Of a stretch of 64,000 bases of DNA, positions 7,834 through 17,430 are shown piece after piece. Made by a program: the position numbers and the translations under genes. Position 1 is the stretch's first letter. Each line of letters opens with the position of its first letter. The stretch comes from a bacterium (GTDB lineage: Bacteria; Patescibacteriota; Saccharimonadia; Saccharimonadales; UBA4665): the NCBI GenBank assembly GCA_021850865.1, contig JAJZKN010000001.1, positions 94,834 to 158,833 on the forward strand, given 5' to 3'. Below the pieces are notes generated by a model, which ran no database searches, was not told the DNA's origin, and worked only from the letters and a program-made list of their open reading frames with translations.

Positions 7834-10272
7834 ATGATTAAGAAACTATTTACCTTAACTATCGCTGCCGTTATCTTTAGTTTTACGATTTTGCCGATTG
7901 AATCTTATGCTTCCGCTGCAAGCACTAACCTGATAGCAAACCCGGCACTCACCACACCCGATCCGACAAACTCGAATTTGCCGGAATTCTGGCAACAGGG
8001 AAGCTGGGGCACTAACACTGAAACCTTCGCCTATCTAAACAGCGGCTATAACGACACTAACAGCGTTCAGGTCAATATGACCAGCCACACCTCTGGCGAC
8101 GCCAAATGGTATTTCAATCCGGTCAGCGTCACCCCGAACAGCAAATATACCTTCAGTGATTACTACCAAAGCAACGTCACTACCGACGTGGTTGCCCAAT
8201 ATGGTCTAAGCAGCGGCGGCTATACTTACGTCGATCTTGGATCGGTCGCCCCCAGCAGTTCCTGGCAGGAATTCAGTTCAACCTTCAACACGCCGTCGAA
8301 TATAACCAATTTAACCATCTTTCATCTGATTAACAGCGTCGGCATGCTGACGACCGACAACTTTTCACTGACTGCCGGCGCGCCGTCAGCACCGCTTAAC
8401 AGCAATTTAATCTATAATCCTTCGATGGCAATATCCAGCGGTAGCCAGCCGGCCGGCTGGCAACAGGGAAGCTGGGGCACTAACACTGAAACCTTCGCCT
8501 ATCTAAACAGCGGCTATAACGACACTAACAGCATTCAGGTCAATATGACCAGCTACACCTCCGGCGACGCCAAATGGCATTTCAATCCGGTCAGCGTCAT
8601 TCCGAACACTACTTATAATTTCAGTGACTATTATCAGTCGAACGTGGCAACGGATGTTGTTGTCCAGTTCGAAGACACTAGTGGTAACTACACCTATTTG
8701 GATCTAGGAAATGCCAACCAGAGCAATACCTGGGCTAATTATGCCGCTTCTTTCACTACGCCCGCTAACGTCGCCAACTTAACTATCTTCCACCTGATTA
8801 ATAGCGTCGGCACACTGACGACCGATGACTACTCATTAAGTGTTTCGACGGCACCAAGCGTCGACATTACCAACCCGACAAACGGGTCCACTGTAAGCGG
8901 TACTCTAACTTTGTCCGCCACAGCTTCGGCGAGCGATAAGATAGCAAGTGTTCAGTTCGTTCTGGATGGTAACAATATCGGGCCGGCAATTACCAACGCA
9001 CCATATGATTTAAGCTGGAGCTCAGACGGAGTAGCCAACGGCTACCACAACCTGACCGCTGTCGCTGTCGGCTCCGACGGGGCAACCACTAAATCAACTC
9101 CCGTGACAATAAACGTCAGCAACAGTAACCCGACTGGAGGCAATTTAATACCCGACCCGCTAATCAACGTGCCGGATCCGGCAAATTCCAATTTGCCACT
9201 TAATTGGGTTCATTCTTCTTGGGGCACCAACACTGAAACCTTCGCCTATCTAAACAGCGGCTATAACGACACTAACAGCATTCAGGTCAATATGACCAGC
9301 TACACCTCCGGCGACGCCAAATGGCATTTTATGCCGCAGGTGGTATCACCCGACACTCAGTACAAGTACAGCGAATACTATAAGTCAAACATTCAGACAC
9401 AGGTAATGGCCGTCTTTAATATGAATAACGGGACGACCCAGTACCAGTTTATCGGCCTACCCGATAGCGCCAATAGCTGGACTAAGTTTACTAGTGACTT
9501 TTCCATACCGCTTGGCACGTCAACACTAACCATTTATCACCTAATCAACGGTGTCGGCACACTGACAATTGATGATTTTTCACTGTCACCGTACAACCCG
9601 ACCGGTTTTAAGCGTCCGCTACTAAGCATTACTTTTGACGACGGATATTCCAGCACATTTAATAATGGCTTACCACTACTAAAGCAATACGGCTACAGCT
9701 CGACCCAATACATTATTACCGATTTAATTAACGCCAACAGCTATTACATGACAAACTCTCAGGTAAAAAAGATGTACCAGAGCGGACAAGAGATTGCCTC
9801 GCATACTACTTCCCACCCAAATTTGACGACCGAGTCAAGCGCGTCGGTTATCAATGAATTGACCCAATCGCAAAAACAACTGGAGAAATGGATCGGTGCA
9901 CCAGTAACGGATATGGCTTACCCCTACGGCCTTTATAACACGGCTGTGCAAAACCTGGTTTCGAACGATTATGCCAGCGGTCGGGGCGTCGAAGACGGTT
10001 TAAATAGTAAAGATAACTTCAATCCTTATGACCTCAAAGTCCAAAACATCTTCAGTTTCACCACCACCGCGCAGGTTGCGGATTGGATCAAGCAAGCCCA
10101 GGAAACAAACACCTGGTTAATTCTGGTCTATCATTCGGTCGACCCCAATCCCGTAGACATCTATAACGTCACACCTACTCAGTTAGCGAATCAACTGGCA
10201 GCCATAAGGTCCAGCGGCATAACCGTCGAAAATATAACGACAGCTCTTGCAGAAGTTAAATCCCAGCTATAG
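7834..10272 (+). CDS. Secreted polysaccharide deacetylase with three CBM-like repeats
   Basis: I start at ATG 7834, where a classic signal peptide begins (MIKKLFTLTIAAVIFSFTILP...SYASA). The 39 nt upstream in the ORF look non-coding. The 812-residue protein has three beta-sandwich, carbohydrate-binding-like repeats of about 150 residues (each with SWGTNTETFAYLNSGYNDTNS). An Ig-like domain (VDITNPTNGSTVSGTLTLSATAS) lies between repeats two and three. The C-terminal NodB domain (about 590-812) has TFDDG, SHTTSHP and AYPYG motifs, the metal-binding and catalytic signatures of carbohydrate esterase family 4. It would deacetylate an N-acetylated glycan outside the cell. The following GT2 synthase suggests a poly-N-acetylglucosamine-like polymer. 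Confidence 0.88.
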   Translation: MIKKLFTLTIAAVIFSFTILPIESYASAASTNLIANPALTTPDPTNSNLPEFWQQGSWGTNTETFAYLNSGYNDTNSVQVNMTSHTSGDAKWYFNPVSVTPNSKYTFSDYYQSNVTTDVVAQYGLSSGGYTYVDLGSVAPSSSWQEFSSTFNTPSNITNLTIFHLINSVGMLTTDNFSLTAGAPSAPLNSNLIYNPSMAISSGSQPAGWQQGSWGTNTETFAYLNSGYNDTNSIQVNMTSYTSGDAKWHFNPVSVIPNTTYNFSDYYQSNVATDVVVQFEDTSGNYTYLDLGNANQSNTWANYAASFTTPANVANLTIFHLINSVGTLTTDDYSLSVSTAPSVDITNPTNGSTVSGTLTLSATASASDKIASVQFVLDGNNIGPAITNAPYDLSWSSDGVANGYHNLTAVAVGSDGATTKSTPVTINVSNSNPTGGNLIPDPLINVPDPANSNLPLNWVHSSWGTNTETFAYLNSGYNDTNSIQVNMTSYTSGDAKWHFMPQVVSPDTQYKYSEYYKSNIQTQVMAVFNMNNGTTQYQFIGLPDSANSWTKFTSDFSIPLGTSTLTIYHLINGVGTLTIDDFSLSPYNPTGFKRPLLSITFDDGYSSTFNNGLPLLKQYGYSSTQYIITDLINANSYYMTNSQVKKMYQSGQEIASHTTSHPNLTTESSASVINELTQSQKQLEKWIGAPVTDMAYPYGLYNTAVQNLVSNDYASGRGVEDGLNSKDNFNPYDLKVQNIFSFTTTAQVADWIKQAQETNTWLILVYHSVDPNPVDIYNVTPTQLANQLAAIRSSGITVENITTALAEVKSQL
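8005..8109 (+). repeat. 105-bp intragenic repeat, copy 1
   Basis: First of three near-identical 105-bp units in the deacetylase gene. It differs from copy 2 at three positions that I can count. The flanking sequence of the same protein domains is much more diverged. Confidence 0.85.
8473..8577 (+). repeat. 105-bp intragenic repeat, copy 2
   Basis: Second copy. It differs from copy 3 at a single position (cacTaac versus cacCaac). Confidence 0.85.
9220..9324 (+). repeat. 105-bp intragenic repeat, copy 3
   Basis: Third copy, 747 bp downstream of copy 2 and beyond an Ig-like domain, yet only one base different from it. Confidence 0.85.
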
Positions 10273-10431
10273 ACACCGGTAAAGTACATAAAGGTTACGC
10301 TTTATCATATTCTTTACTATATTGCATATTTAGTGTATCTTATATTTAAACAAATACCTCTTTTTATGCACAGCCGAACAGGGCTGCCGTATTGTTATTA
10401 TCTTTAATCAAAATACTGAGGTCTAAGAAGA

Positions 10432-11574
10432 TTGGTTAAGACTAATAGTAGAGTAAAAACCGCCGGGCGGCGACTAAGAGCGGACAAGTCAAAGTCCAGT
10501 GTCGTAGCTTTGGTGCCCGCGCATAACGAGGCCAAGATTATCGGTCGGACAATCGAATCGTTAATGAATCAGTCATATCCGTTATCTTACGTCCTAATCA
10601 TTGCCGACAATTGTTCCGATTCGACGATAAGGGTAGTCCACCGTTACCAGAAAATATATGGTAAGCGTAAGTTGAGACTGATGAAAACCACTAAAAACAC
10701 CCATAAAAAAGCCGGGGCGTTAAACCAAGGCTACAAATCCTTGAGACGTAAGCCAGACTTTATTTTTTGCATGGATGCCGATACCATTCTCGACACAGAA
10801 ATCATCGAAGCCGGTGTTGATCAGCTGCATCGCGAACCGCTGACCGGCGGCATTTGCTCTGCCTACCGCACATTGCCTCTGCGAAAAAACGCCACCCGTT
10901 GGATGCGTTATTTATGGCGATTGCAAAACATTGAGTTCAGCCTGGCTAACGCCTGGCGGGTTGAAAACTACCAGAATGCAAGGGTATTGCCCGGTGTATC
11001 GGTTATTTTTCGCGCCGAAGCACTCAGTGAAGTCTACGCTCAACACAAAGGTATAGTATGGGCGATTGACAGTTTGGTCGAAGACTACCGTTTGACACTC
11101 GAGTTAAAAGATCTGGGCTGGACCGTCAAGTCGTCACTACTGATGATATCCTGGTCCGATGTTCCTTTGAAGGTAACCGGCAAGGGCGGGTTATTTGATC
11201 AGCGGCAACGCTGGTACAGTGGCACGGTTGACGAGATTCGTCGCCGCGGCTTAAAAAAACACTCCCGCTACGAAGCATTCACAATTGGTTTATTAAGCCT
11301 TAACCTGGTAATGCGGGTTCTACTATATGCAACTTACATAATTTTGGCCCTGAGTGGTAACTTGGCTCAGCTATTATCTTTGTTTCTGTTATTACCCCTG
11401 GCTGCCGCTTTTATTCAGTACTACCGCTGGAACAGATATGCTGACCAAAAAGACAAATGGCAGGCATTAATGACCATAACTTTGATACCCAACGAGCTAT
11501 ATGCCATATTCCGTGAACTAATTTATACATATTCAGTTTGGATAAGTTTCGCCAAGCCGGACCGGGCCTGGTAA
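10432..11574 (+). CDS. Processive family 2 glycosyltransferase, polysaccharide synthase-like
   Basis: 380 residues, TTG start with a weak GAGG upstream. The GT2 domain shows VVALVPAHNEAKIIGRTIESL (donor-binding start), the metal-binding CMDADT, the acid EDYR, and the processive-synthase motif QRQRW. Two or three C-terminal membrane segments follow (LNLVMRVLLYATYIILALSGN, LLSLFLLLPLAAAFI). This is the architecture of PgaC/IcaA and hyaluronan-type synthases, which extrude a beta-linked polymer. It lies 160 bp after a secreted deacetylase, the same pairing as in poly-GlcNAc loci. Substrate is inferred, not shown. Confidence 0.85.
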   Translation: MVKTNSRVKTAGRRLRADKSKSSVVALVPAHNEAKIIGRTIESLMNQSYPLSYVLIIADNCSDSTIRVVHRYQKIYGKRKLRLMKTTKNTHKKAGALNQGYKSLRRKPDFIFCMDADTILDTEIIEAGVDQLHREPLTGGICSAYRTLPLRKNATRWMRYLWRLQNIEFSLANAWRVENYQNARVLPGVSVIFRAEALSEVYAQHKGIVWAIDSLVEDYRLTLELKDLGWTVKSSLLMISWSDVPLKVTGKGGLFDQRQRWYSGTVDEIRRRGLKKHSRYEAFTIGLLSLNLVMRVLLYATYIILALSGNLAQLLSLFLLLPLAAAFIQYYRWNRYADQKDKWQALMTITLIPNELYAIFRELIYTYSVWISFAKPDRAW

Positions 11575-11593
11575 TAAGTAGGAAGCTATAGCA

Positions 11594-11911
11594 GTGCACA
11601 TACCTCAACCCTCACCATCATCAGCCATCTTGCCGGTCGGCGGTATCGGCGCTGGATTACATCATTTCGCGGGAGTCAGTTGGGATGTTCTGATGCCCTA
11701 CACAATTCTGGGAACGGGTCTAATGGTCTATTCACATTTTCGTCTAATTCGTGGGCAACAAGTAATGCAAGGCCGAGAATTCGCTATGACCGGTCCGCGC
11801 CAAAGCAATCCGTCACTAGAAACTGCCAGACAGCCGTTATCCGGTCTTAAACCACCAAGGCTCACGGATCGACTGGAAAACCTAGTGATCGCCTGGGAAA
11901 ATATACAATAA
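11594..11911 (+). CDS. Small membrane protein after the GT2 synthase
   Basis: 105 residues, GTG start with AGGAAG upstream, 19 bp after the synthase stop, so likely the same transcript. It has one or two membrane segments (SAILPVGGIGAGLHHFAG, VLMPYTILGTGLMVYSHF) and a polar tail of about 55 residues. Small accessory membrane proteins accompany many exopolysaccharide synthases, but I do not recognise the family. Role in polymer export is inferred from position only. Confidence 0.6.
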   Translation: MHIPQPSPSSAILPVGGIGAGLHHFAGVSWDVLMPYTILGTGLMVYSHFRLIRGQQVMQGREFAMTGPRQSNPSLETARQPLSGLKPPRLTDRLENLVIAWENIQ

Positions 11912-11922
11912 ATTTACCACTC

Positions 11923-11936
11923 CCGAAGTTTTCGGT
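11923..11936. terminator. Small convergent hairpin
   Basis: CCGAA-gtt-TTCGG followed by TTTAATTAG lies between two convergent genes (11911 plus, 11937 minus). It is short, so only a weak terminator call. Confidence 0.3.
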
Positions 11937-13184
11937 TTAATTAGTTTTTGCAGCAAGGTAAGGATAATAGTAGATAGACTTGATTTGCAGCTTGGCTGGC
12001 AGCGCCGAGTTATCAATGCCGTTTCCGGGAAATTGGGCCGTGTCCTCGCCACCCCAAACACCACCGACAGCCAAATCAATAATCAGATAGAAGGGTTGAT
12101 TAAAGGGCCAAGTGGTGTAAGTAGCGCCCGGCTGCTTGGTATAGGTAAAGTACGGCTTGTTATTAACTTCGAAGGTAATGCTATCTGGTGTCCACAGCAC
12201 GGAATACAGGTTGTACTTCAAATTATTATTAGGAATGAGTACCTGATTATAATATCCGACACTATTCGGATTATTCTGGTTTGAGGTAATGGTATGCACA
12301 ACCCCGTAAACTATATTCGGATTAAGGCCCACAGCCTCAGCCATATCTATTTCGCCGCCGTTCAGAAACCGGTAGTTTTCGTTCGGCGGACCCATATTTT
12401 CGTATTTGGTATTGGCCGGCAGCAGCCAAACCGCCGGCCAGGTACCGACGCCCGCGGGTAATTTAGCCATTACGTCAATTCTGCCATATAGAAAAGATAG
12501 CTTGCCCTTGGTATCAATGCGCCCTGAACCATATTGGTAGTTATTGGGTTCGTTCTGATGGGTGGCTTCTAGGATCAGAGACCCCCGGGAAATCCTTAGA
12601 TTTTGCAGGTTATTTGTGTAGTATTCTGCCTCGTTATTACCGTTATTAGGCGCACCGATATTAATCCGCCAATAACGGGAATCAAGCGATTTTGAACCAT
12701 AACGGCTAAAATCCTGCGACCAAGTAGGATAAGTTGAAAACTGTTTGTCCGGCTGCACCGGCCCGTAGGTAGTGACCCGGCCAGGGGCTTCCTGGGCTTG
12801 AACTTGTGGTCCCAATCGAAGCATGCTCGATCCAAAGTCCGTAACCTTACCTCCCGGCAAACTCAACGCATAAACACTACCGGCAATCAACATACAGCCA
12901 ACGATTATTAAACGGTACTGATAGACAAGGATACTTTTAAGTTTTAAAATGTACGGTTTGTACGAAATTGACGTATAGTGCTTTTGATTATTGATTCGTC
13001 CGAAACTTTTCAGGAATGATGAAGCCGGGCTGAAAACAGCCAGCAATTTTAGCAGCAAAAACTGCCGACTAAATTTGTCCGGCTTAGGTTTACTGACGGG
13101 TTTCGGCCGAGACGAAACAGGCTGTTTACGCTTAGTCTGGGCCTTAGTTCTCGTGGGCTTCTTTTTAGCTTTAGCCTTGGACAT
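11937..13184 (-). CDS. Membrane-anchored GH16 glucanase
   Basis: I start at ATG 13184, which has CAGGAAG upstream, rather than the GTG at 13190. The protein is 415 residues: a very basic tail (KAKAKKKPTRTKAQTKRKQ), a membrane anchor (YRLIIVGCMLIAGSVYALSLPGG) and an exported glycoside hydrolase family 16 domain. The catalytic signature GGEIDMAEAVG carries both active-site glutamates. GRIDVMAKLPAGVGTWPAVWLLP is also typical. GH16 enzymes cleave or transglycosylate beta-1,3 or beta-1,3/1,4 glucans and related polymers. It lies convergent to the synthase cluster and may trim that polymer or attack host or environmental glucan. Confidence 0.88.
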   Translation of the reverse strand: MSKAKAKKKPTRTKAQTKRKQPVSSRPKPVSKPKPDKFSRQFLLLKLLAVFSPASSFLKSFGRINNQKHYTSISYKPYILKLKSILVYQYRLIIVGCMLIAGSVYALSLPGGKVTDFGSSMLRLGPQVQAQEAPGRVTTYGPVQPDKQFSTYPTWSQDFSRYGSKSLDSRYWRINIGAPNNGNNEAEYYTNNLQNLRISRGSLILEATHQNEPNNYQYGSGRIDTKGKLSFLYGRIDVMAKLPAGVGTWPAVWLLPANTKYENMGPPNENYRFLNGGEIDMAEAVGLNPNIVYGVVHTITSNQNNPNSVGYYNQVLIPNNNLKYNLYSVLWTPDSITFEVNNKPYFTYTKQPGATYTTWPFNQPFYLIIDLAVGGVWGGEDTAQFPGNGIDNSALPAKLQIKSIYYYPYLAAKTN

Positions 13185-13372
13185 AATCACTTCCTGCTCT
13201 TATCCGGCCTTCACCAAACCGGACGTAAGACATAGAATAATTATTATACTAGTTTGTTGTGTTTTTGGCAAGGTTTATGCATATATTTTTATGGCTACTA
13301 GTTTCGTTAAACAACCATTGCCGGTTGGTGTATGATGGATATATAAACGCATAAGCAGTTTGGAGATGGGCA

Positions 13373-14155
13373 GTGGAAATATCTTTGGAGGGTAAACGAG
13401 CCTTGGTGACCGGAGGCAATTCCGGCATAGGCGCCGCCATTGCCCAGGCATTATCCGACGCCGGCGCCAAAGTTGCCATTAACTACCTAAGCAACCCGGA
13501 GGTTGCCGAACAAATGGCCGGCCAAATGCATAATTCCGGTCATGACGCGTTGACTATCGAAGCGGATATCGCTAATCAAAGCGAAGTTGAAGCTATGTTT
13601 AATAAAATGGATGAGGCTTGGGGCGGTATCGATATCCTGATCAATAACGCCGGAATCGACGGAGTTCATGCGAATAGCTGGGATATTGACACGGACGACT
13701 GGACGAAAGTTATAAATATTAATCTATTCGGGAACTTCTACTGCGCCAGACAGGCACTTAGCCGAATGATACCGCAACGATCCGGAGTAGTATTAGCCAC
13801 TTCTTCCGTACATGAAATGATTGCCTGGAGCGGACACAGCGCTTATACGTCCAGCAAAGCTGCCATTGGTATGCTGACCAAGACTATGGCTCAAGAGGCA
13901 GCCCCCTATAATGTCAGGGTTTTGGCTTTAGCGCCGGGAGCAATTAAAACTTCGATCAATCAAGGAGTCTGGGACAACGCTCAAGGGATGACCGACTTAC
14001 TGGAAAAAATCCCGCTCAAACGGATCGGCGAACCCGAAGAAGTAGCGAAAATGGCAGTAGTTTTAGTATCCGATGCCGCATCATACGTAACCGGACGCAC
14101 GATTTATGTAGACGGCGGCATGACCGATTATCCGGACTTTGCGCACGGTGGCTGA
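13373..14155 (+). CDS. SDR family oxidoreductase, glucose dehydrogenase-like
   Basis: 260 residues, GTG start with GGAGATGGG upstream. Classical short-chain dehydrogenase: nucleotide-binding TGGNSGIG (13-20), NNAG (91-94), catalytic Ser near 145 in SSV, and YTSSK (Tyr158, Lys162). The C-terminal GRTIYVDGGM is usual for the family. Many close homologues are annotated glucose 1-dehydrogenase, but substrate cannot be read from sequence. It lies 33 bp before the glucoamylase and probably shares its transcript, which makes oxidation of released glucose an attractive but unproven role. Confidence 0.85.
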   Translation: MEISLEGKRALVTGGNSGIGAAIAQALSDAGAKVAINYLSNPEVAEQMAGQMHNSGHDALTIEADIANQSEVEAMFNKMDEAWGGIDILINNAGIDGVHANSWDIDTDDWTKVININLFGNFYCARQALSRMIPQRSGVVLATSSVHEMIAWSGHSAYTSSKAAIGMLTKTMAQEAAPYNVRVLALAPGAIKTSINQGVWDNAQGMTDLLEKIPLKRIGEPEEVAKMAVVLVSDAASYVTGRTIYVDGGMTDYPDFAHGG

Positions 14156-14188
14156 ACGGAACAAGAAAGGGGTAGGGGAACAAACATT

Positions 14189-16573
14189 ATGGCAAACCAG
14201 GCACAAGCTCCAGCAGGAGCACCCGGGACTGACGCCAACTGGGAAGTTGGCCGGAAAGACGCCGTTGGCACTGCACTGTCCAGCGAGAGCAACGTCTGGT
14301 TTACTATTGCTAGCGGCATACTGACCGAGGCTTTTTATCCACAAATCGACACTCCCTGCCTGCACAGCGTGGACTTGATCGTCACCGACGGCAGCGTCTA
14401 CTTTTCCGACGAAGAAAACAAGACCGACAGCAAGGTTGTTTGGCATGCGCCCGGGGTGCCGGCCTATAGCATCACCAACACCGCCAATGACGGCCGGTAC
14501 GTAATATCCAAGAAAGTGTTCACGAATCCGGACCATGCCTGCATTCTTCAACAAGTTAGCTTTGCCGCTCAGAGTAGTACCGATCACCATCTATATGTTG
14601 TGTTGACGCCGCGACTGGACGGTCATGGCTCTAATAACAGCGCGAGAACTATCCGACATGGCAACCAGACTATCTTAAGCGCCGAGACTGACAAGAGCGC
14701 TTTGGCTTTAGTTTGTTCGGCGCCGCTGACTAAAGCGACCGCCGGTTTTGTCGGTGCCGGCGACGGCCTTAGCGATCTGATCAATCACAAACAACTAACC
14801 GAAACATACAAAGAAGCGCTCAACGGTAATGTCAGATTATGTGCCGAAATTGATTTGAAGGCCTGCGATGGCAAATTCACCTTAGCATTGGGCTTCGGTC
14901 CAACCCGCGAAGAGGCAATAATCACCGCCCTAGACAGCCAGGGCAAAACAATAGCAGACATAGAAAGCAAGTATATTGACGGCTGGACAAACTGGCTTAA
15001 CGAGCTGAGTGCAAATGACCTCCCCGATTTGAGCAAAATCAGCCTGGCGACATTAAAATGCCATGAATCAAAGAATCCGGCCGGAGGAATCGTCGCCGGA
15101 CTCAACACGCCTTGGGGATTCGCCCAAGGAGATAATGACCGCAACGGTTACCACGTAGTTTGGACCCGGGATATGGTGGAGACAGCTGGAGGTATGCTGG
15201 CTGCCGGGAGTAGCAACCAGATACTTCCGACTATCGAGTTTCTGGCAAAAACCCAACAAACCGACGGGCACTGGCCACAAAATATGTGGATTAGCGGCAA
15301 GCCTTACTGGGAAGGTGTACAGATGGACGAAACCGCATTGCCGATTCTGCTTATCAACCTGGCACGACATCAACAAATACTAAGCGATGCCCAGCTGGCA
15401 AAGTTCTGGCCAATGGTCGAGAAAGCTGCCGCTTTTCTAGTCCAGAACGGTCCGGTCACCCAGCAGGACCGTTGGGAAGAAGATCCCGGTTATACGCCGT
15501 TCACACTGGCGGCGGAAATCGCCGCACTGCTGGCCGCGGCCGACCTGGCGGACTTACAGCCCGAAAATCAGTCTGAAGCTGCCCGTTTTATGCGGGAAAC
15601 AGCAGACATCTGGTATGACTGTATCGACCTCTGGCTTTACGCCCGAAACACTGACTGGTGCCAGCGATTTAGTGTCGATGGTTACTACCAGCGCATTATG
15701 CCGGTTGCGAATGAAAAAATAAGCCGCTATCAGCAAGTAGTACATGTCCAAAATGTCCTGCCGGATGAAACCAATATGCCGGCTATTAATTTAATCAGCC
15801 CAGATGCTCTTGCGCTGGTCCGCTTTGGCCTCAGACGCCCCGACGACAAACGTATTACCGATACAGTTAAAGTCATTGACAACCTGATTAAGATACAAAC
15901 ACCTCGTGGCGAAAGCTGGCATCGCTATAACGATGACGGCTACGGCGAGCAAGCCGATGGCAGCCCCTTTAACGGTGTCGGTATCGGCCGCGGCTGGCCG
16001 CTACTTAGTGGCGAACGGGCGCATTACGAACTGGCCGGCAAAAACCTGGATTATGCCAATAGACTAAAGACTGCCATGGAAGGGTTTATGAGCGAGACCG
16101 GATTATTATCAGAGCAGATATGGGACAGCGAAGACATTGCCGAACGCCAGCTATATTCCGGACAAGCCACCGGATCAGCCAGACCGTTAGCCTGGTCCCA
16201 TGCCGAGTACCTAAAACTACTGCGCTCGCTCGCAGATAACGCCGTTTTTGACCAGCCTTCTCAAACAGTTGAACGCTATTTAAATAATGACTTTACCCAG
16301 CAACGTCGCGCCTGGCGGTTCAATAACAAGCTGCGACGTATGGCTAGCGGCAAAATACTGCGCGTTGAAACACTGAGCGCCTGCAAGGTTCACTGGTCCG
16401 CGGATGCCTGGAAAACATCTAACGATATTACGGCTAAAGACAGCGGACTCGGGATCTACTATGTCGACTTGCCAAGTGAAACTATTGCCAAAGGCCAGCA
16501 AATCGAGTTTACCTTTTTTTGGAGCCAAGCCCGAAAATGGGAAAACCAAAACTATATTGTTAATGTAATCTAG
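14189..16573 (+). CDS. GH15 glucoamylase (glucan 1,4-alpha-glucosidase)
   Basis: 794 residues, full length for bacterial glucoamylases with the N-terminal beta-sandwich domain (SSESNVWFTIASGILTEAFYPQIDTP). The (alpha/alpha)6 barrel has WTRDMVETAGG, DGHWPQNMWISGKPYWEGVQMDETALP (general acid Glu) and LSGERAHYELAGK (general base Glu). It releases glucose from the non-reducing ends of starch or glycogen-type glucans. No signal peptide is present, so it acts in the cytoplasm, probably on stored or imported glucan. It follows the SDR gene closely. The C-terminal part after about 690 is a further domain of unclear role. Confidence 0.9.
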   Translation: MANQAQAPAGAPGTDANWEVGRKDAVGTALSSESNVWFTIASGILTEAFYPQIDTPCLHSVDLIVTDGSVYFSDEENKTDSKVVWHAPGVPAYSITNTANDGRYVISKKVFTNPDHACILQQVSFAAQSSTDHHLYVVLTPRLDGHGSNNSARTIRHGNQTILSAETDKSALALVCSAPLTKATAGFVGAGDGLSDLINHKQLTETYKEALNGNVRLCAEIDLKACDGKFTLALGFGPTREEAIITALDSQGKTIADIESKYIDGWTNWLNELSANDLPDLSKISLATLKCHESKNPAGGIVAGLNTPWGFAQGDNDRNGYHVVWTRDMVETAGGMLAAGSSNQILPTIEFLAKTQQTDGHWPQNMWISGKPYWEGVQMDETALPILLINLARHQQILSDAQLAKFWPMVEKAAAFLVQNGPVTQQDRWEEDPGYTPFTLAAEIAALLAAADLADLQPENQSEAARFMRETADIWYDCIDLWLYARNTDWCQRFSVDGYYQRIMPVANEKISRYQQVVHVQNVLPDETNMPAINLISPDALALVRFGLRRPDDKRITDTVKVIDNLIKIQTPRGESWHRYNDDGYGEQADGSPFNGVGIGRGWPLLSGERAHYELAGKNLDYANRLKTAMEGFMSETGLLSEQIWDSEDIAERQLYSGQATGSARPLAWSHAEYLKLLRSLADNAVFDQPSQTVERYLNNDFTQQRRAWRFNNKLRRMASGKILRVETLSACKVHWSADAWKTSNDITAKDSGLGIYYVDLPSETIAKGQQIEFTFFWSQARKWENQNYIVNVI

Positions 16574-16581
16574 TTTGTATT

Positions 16582-16845
16582 TTACTTGGCTTTGCGTTTG
16601 CCGGCCGACTTGTTCAGCCGCAGCTTTTGCACTGCCAAAATAGTCCAAAAAACACCGTTTAATCCGGCTGATACGGCCGCTAAGGGCATATGCAGGGTCG
16701 TATAGGTAACGCCTATGCTGTAAGCAACCAACCCGGTCAGAACACTGGTCCAAATTTCCGGCTTGTCTTTAGTGAAAACCGACGGCAGCAACGCTACTAT
16801 GAAGATTACCTGGCCCAAAGTTAAAATTAATTCTTGCCAGGACAT
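16582..16845 (-). CDS. Three-TM small membrane protein, SemiSWEET-like size
   Basis: 87 residues with three membrane segments (LILTLGQVIFIVALLPSVF, TSVLTGLVAYSIGVTYTTL, AVSAGLNGVFWTILAVQKL) and a basic tail. Length and topology match SemiSWEET half-transporters, and LLPSVF occupies the place of the family PQ motif, although the Q is absent. It ends 9 bp from the glucoamylase on the opposite strand. A sugar-transport role is only a suggestion. Confidence 0.5.
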   Translation of the reverse strand: MSWQELILTLGQVIFIVALLPSVFTKDKPEIWTSVLTGLVAYSIGVTYTTLHMPLAAVSAGLNGVFWTILAVQKLRLNKSAGKRKAK

Positions 16846-16903
16846 TAACCAATATTATACACCAGCTAGGCCGGCGTAACACTTATTCGCGGCATAACCC
16901 TGA

Positions 16904-17266
16904 TCAACCGATATGCAGATGCTGGTGCCGGGCGTGTTGAACTTCGCTTGCTTCGACTCCATCCCAAGACGCTAACGCAAAGATGACGATAGCGGCAATA
17001 ACCTGATTCCAGGCAGCATTATTACTCATAGATAGTGCAAACGCCGAAATAAACAGCCAGATTGCCGCCAGAGCAGTCACCCAACTGGGCACAACATTGA
17101 ACCAGAACAGCTGAACCAATCCGGCCGCAGCCATAACTCCGCCGCTAACAATAACGCTAGTTAGAGCCACGCCGTCCATTGAAATAAATAACGGCGTAAC
17201 CATTAACCAAGCTCCGGCAAGCATCGTCAAAGCACTGGCAGTCCTTGATTGAACAATGTCTTTCAT
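16904..17266 (-). CDS. SPW-repeat membrane protein
   Basis: 120 residues, strong ribosome site (GGGAGGAAC before ATG). Four hydrophobic segments form two similar halves, LTMLAGAWLMVTPLFIS and VTALAAIWLFISAFALS, and the second begins SWV, as in the SPW repeat family. The C-terminus is His-rich (HARHQHLHIG) and could bind metal. SPW proteins are small integral membrane proteins of unknown function. Confidence 0.75.
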   Translation of the reverse strand: MKDIVQSRTASALTMLAGAWLMVTPLFISMDGVALTSVIVSGGVMAAAGLVQLFWFNVVPSWVTALAAIWLFISAFALSMSNNAAWNQVIAAIVIFALASWDGVEASEVQHARHQHLHIG

Positions 17267-17430
17267 AGTTCCTCCCTTAAATGGCCTTATTATTTACTGC
17301 TTCGAGTAAACAAACCTCCTTTCTGATTAAAATTATGGCCGGCAACCACCGTTTTTCGCTATAACTTTACTTACATTTTCAAAAACTTCTTGAAAAAAAA
17401 TAATACTTCATAGACAATTTACTGCTAGTT

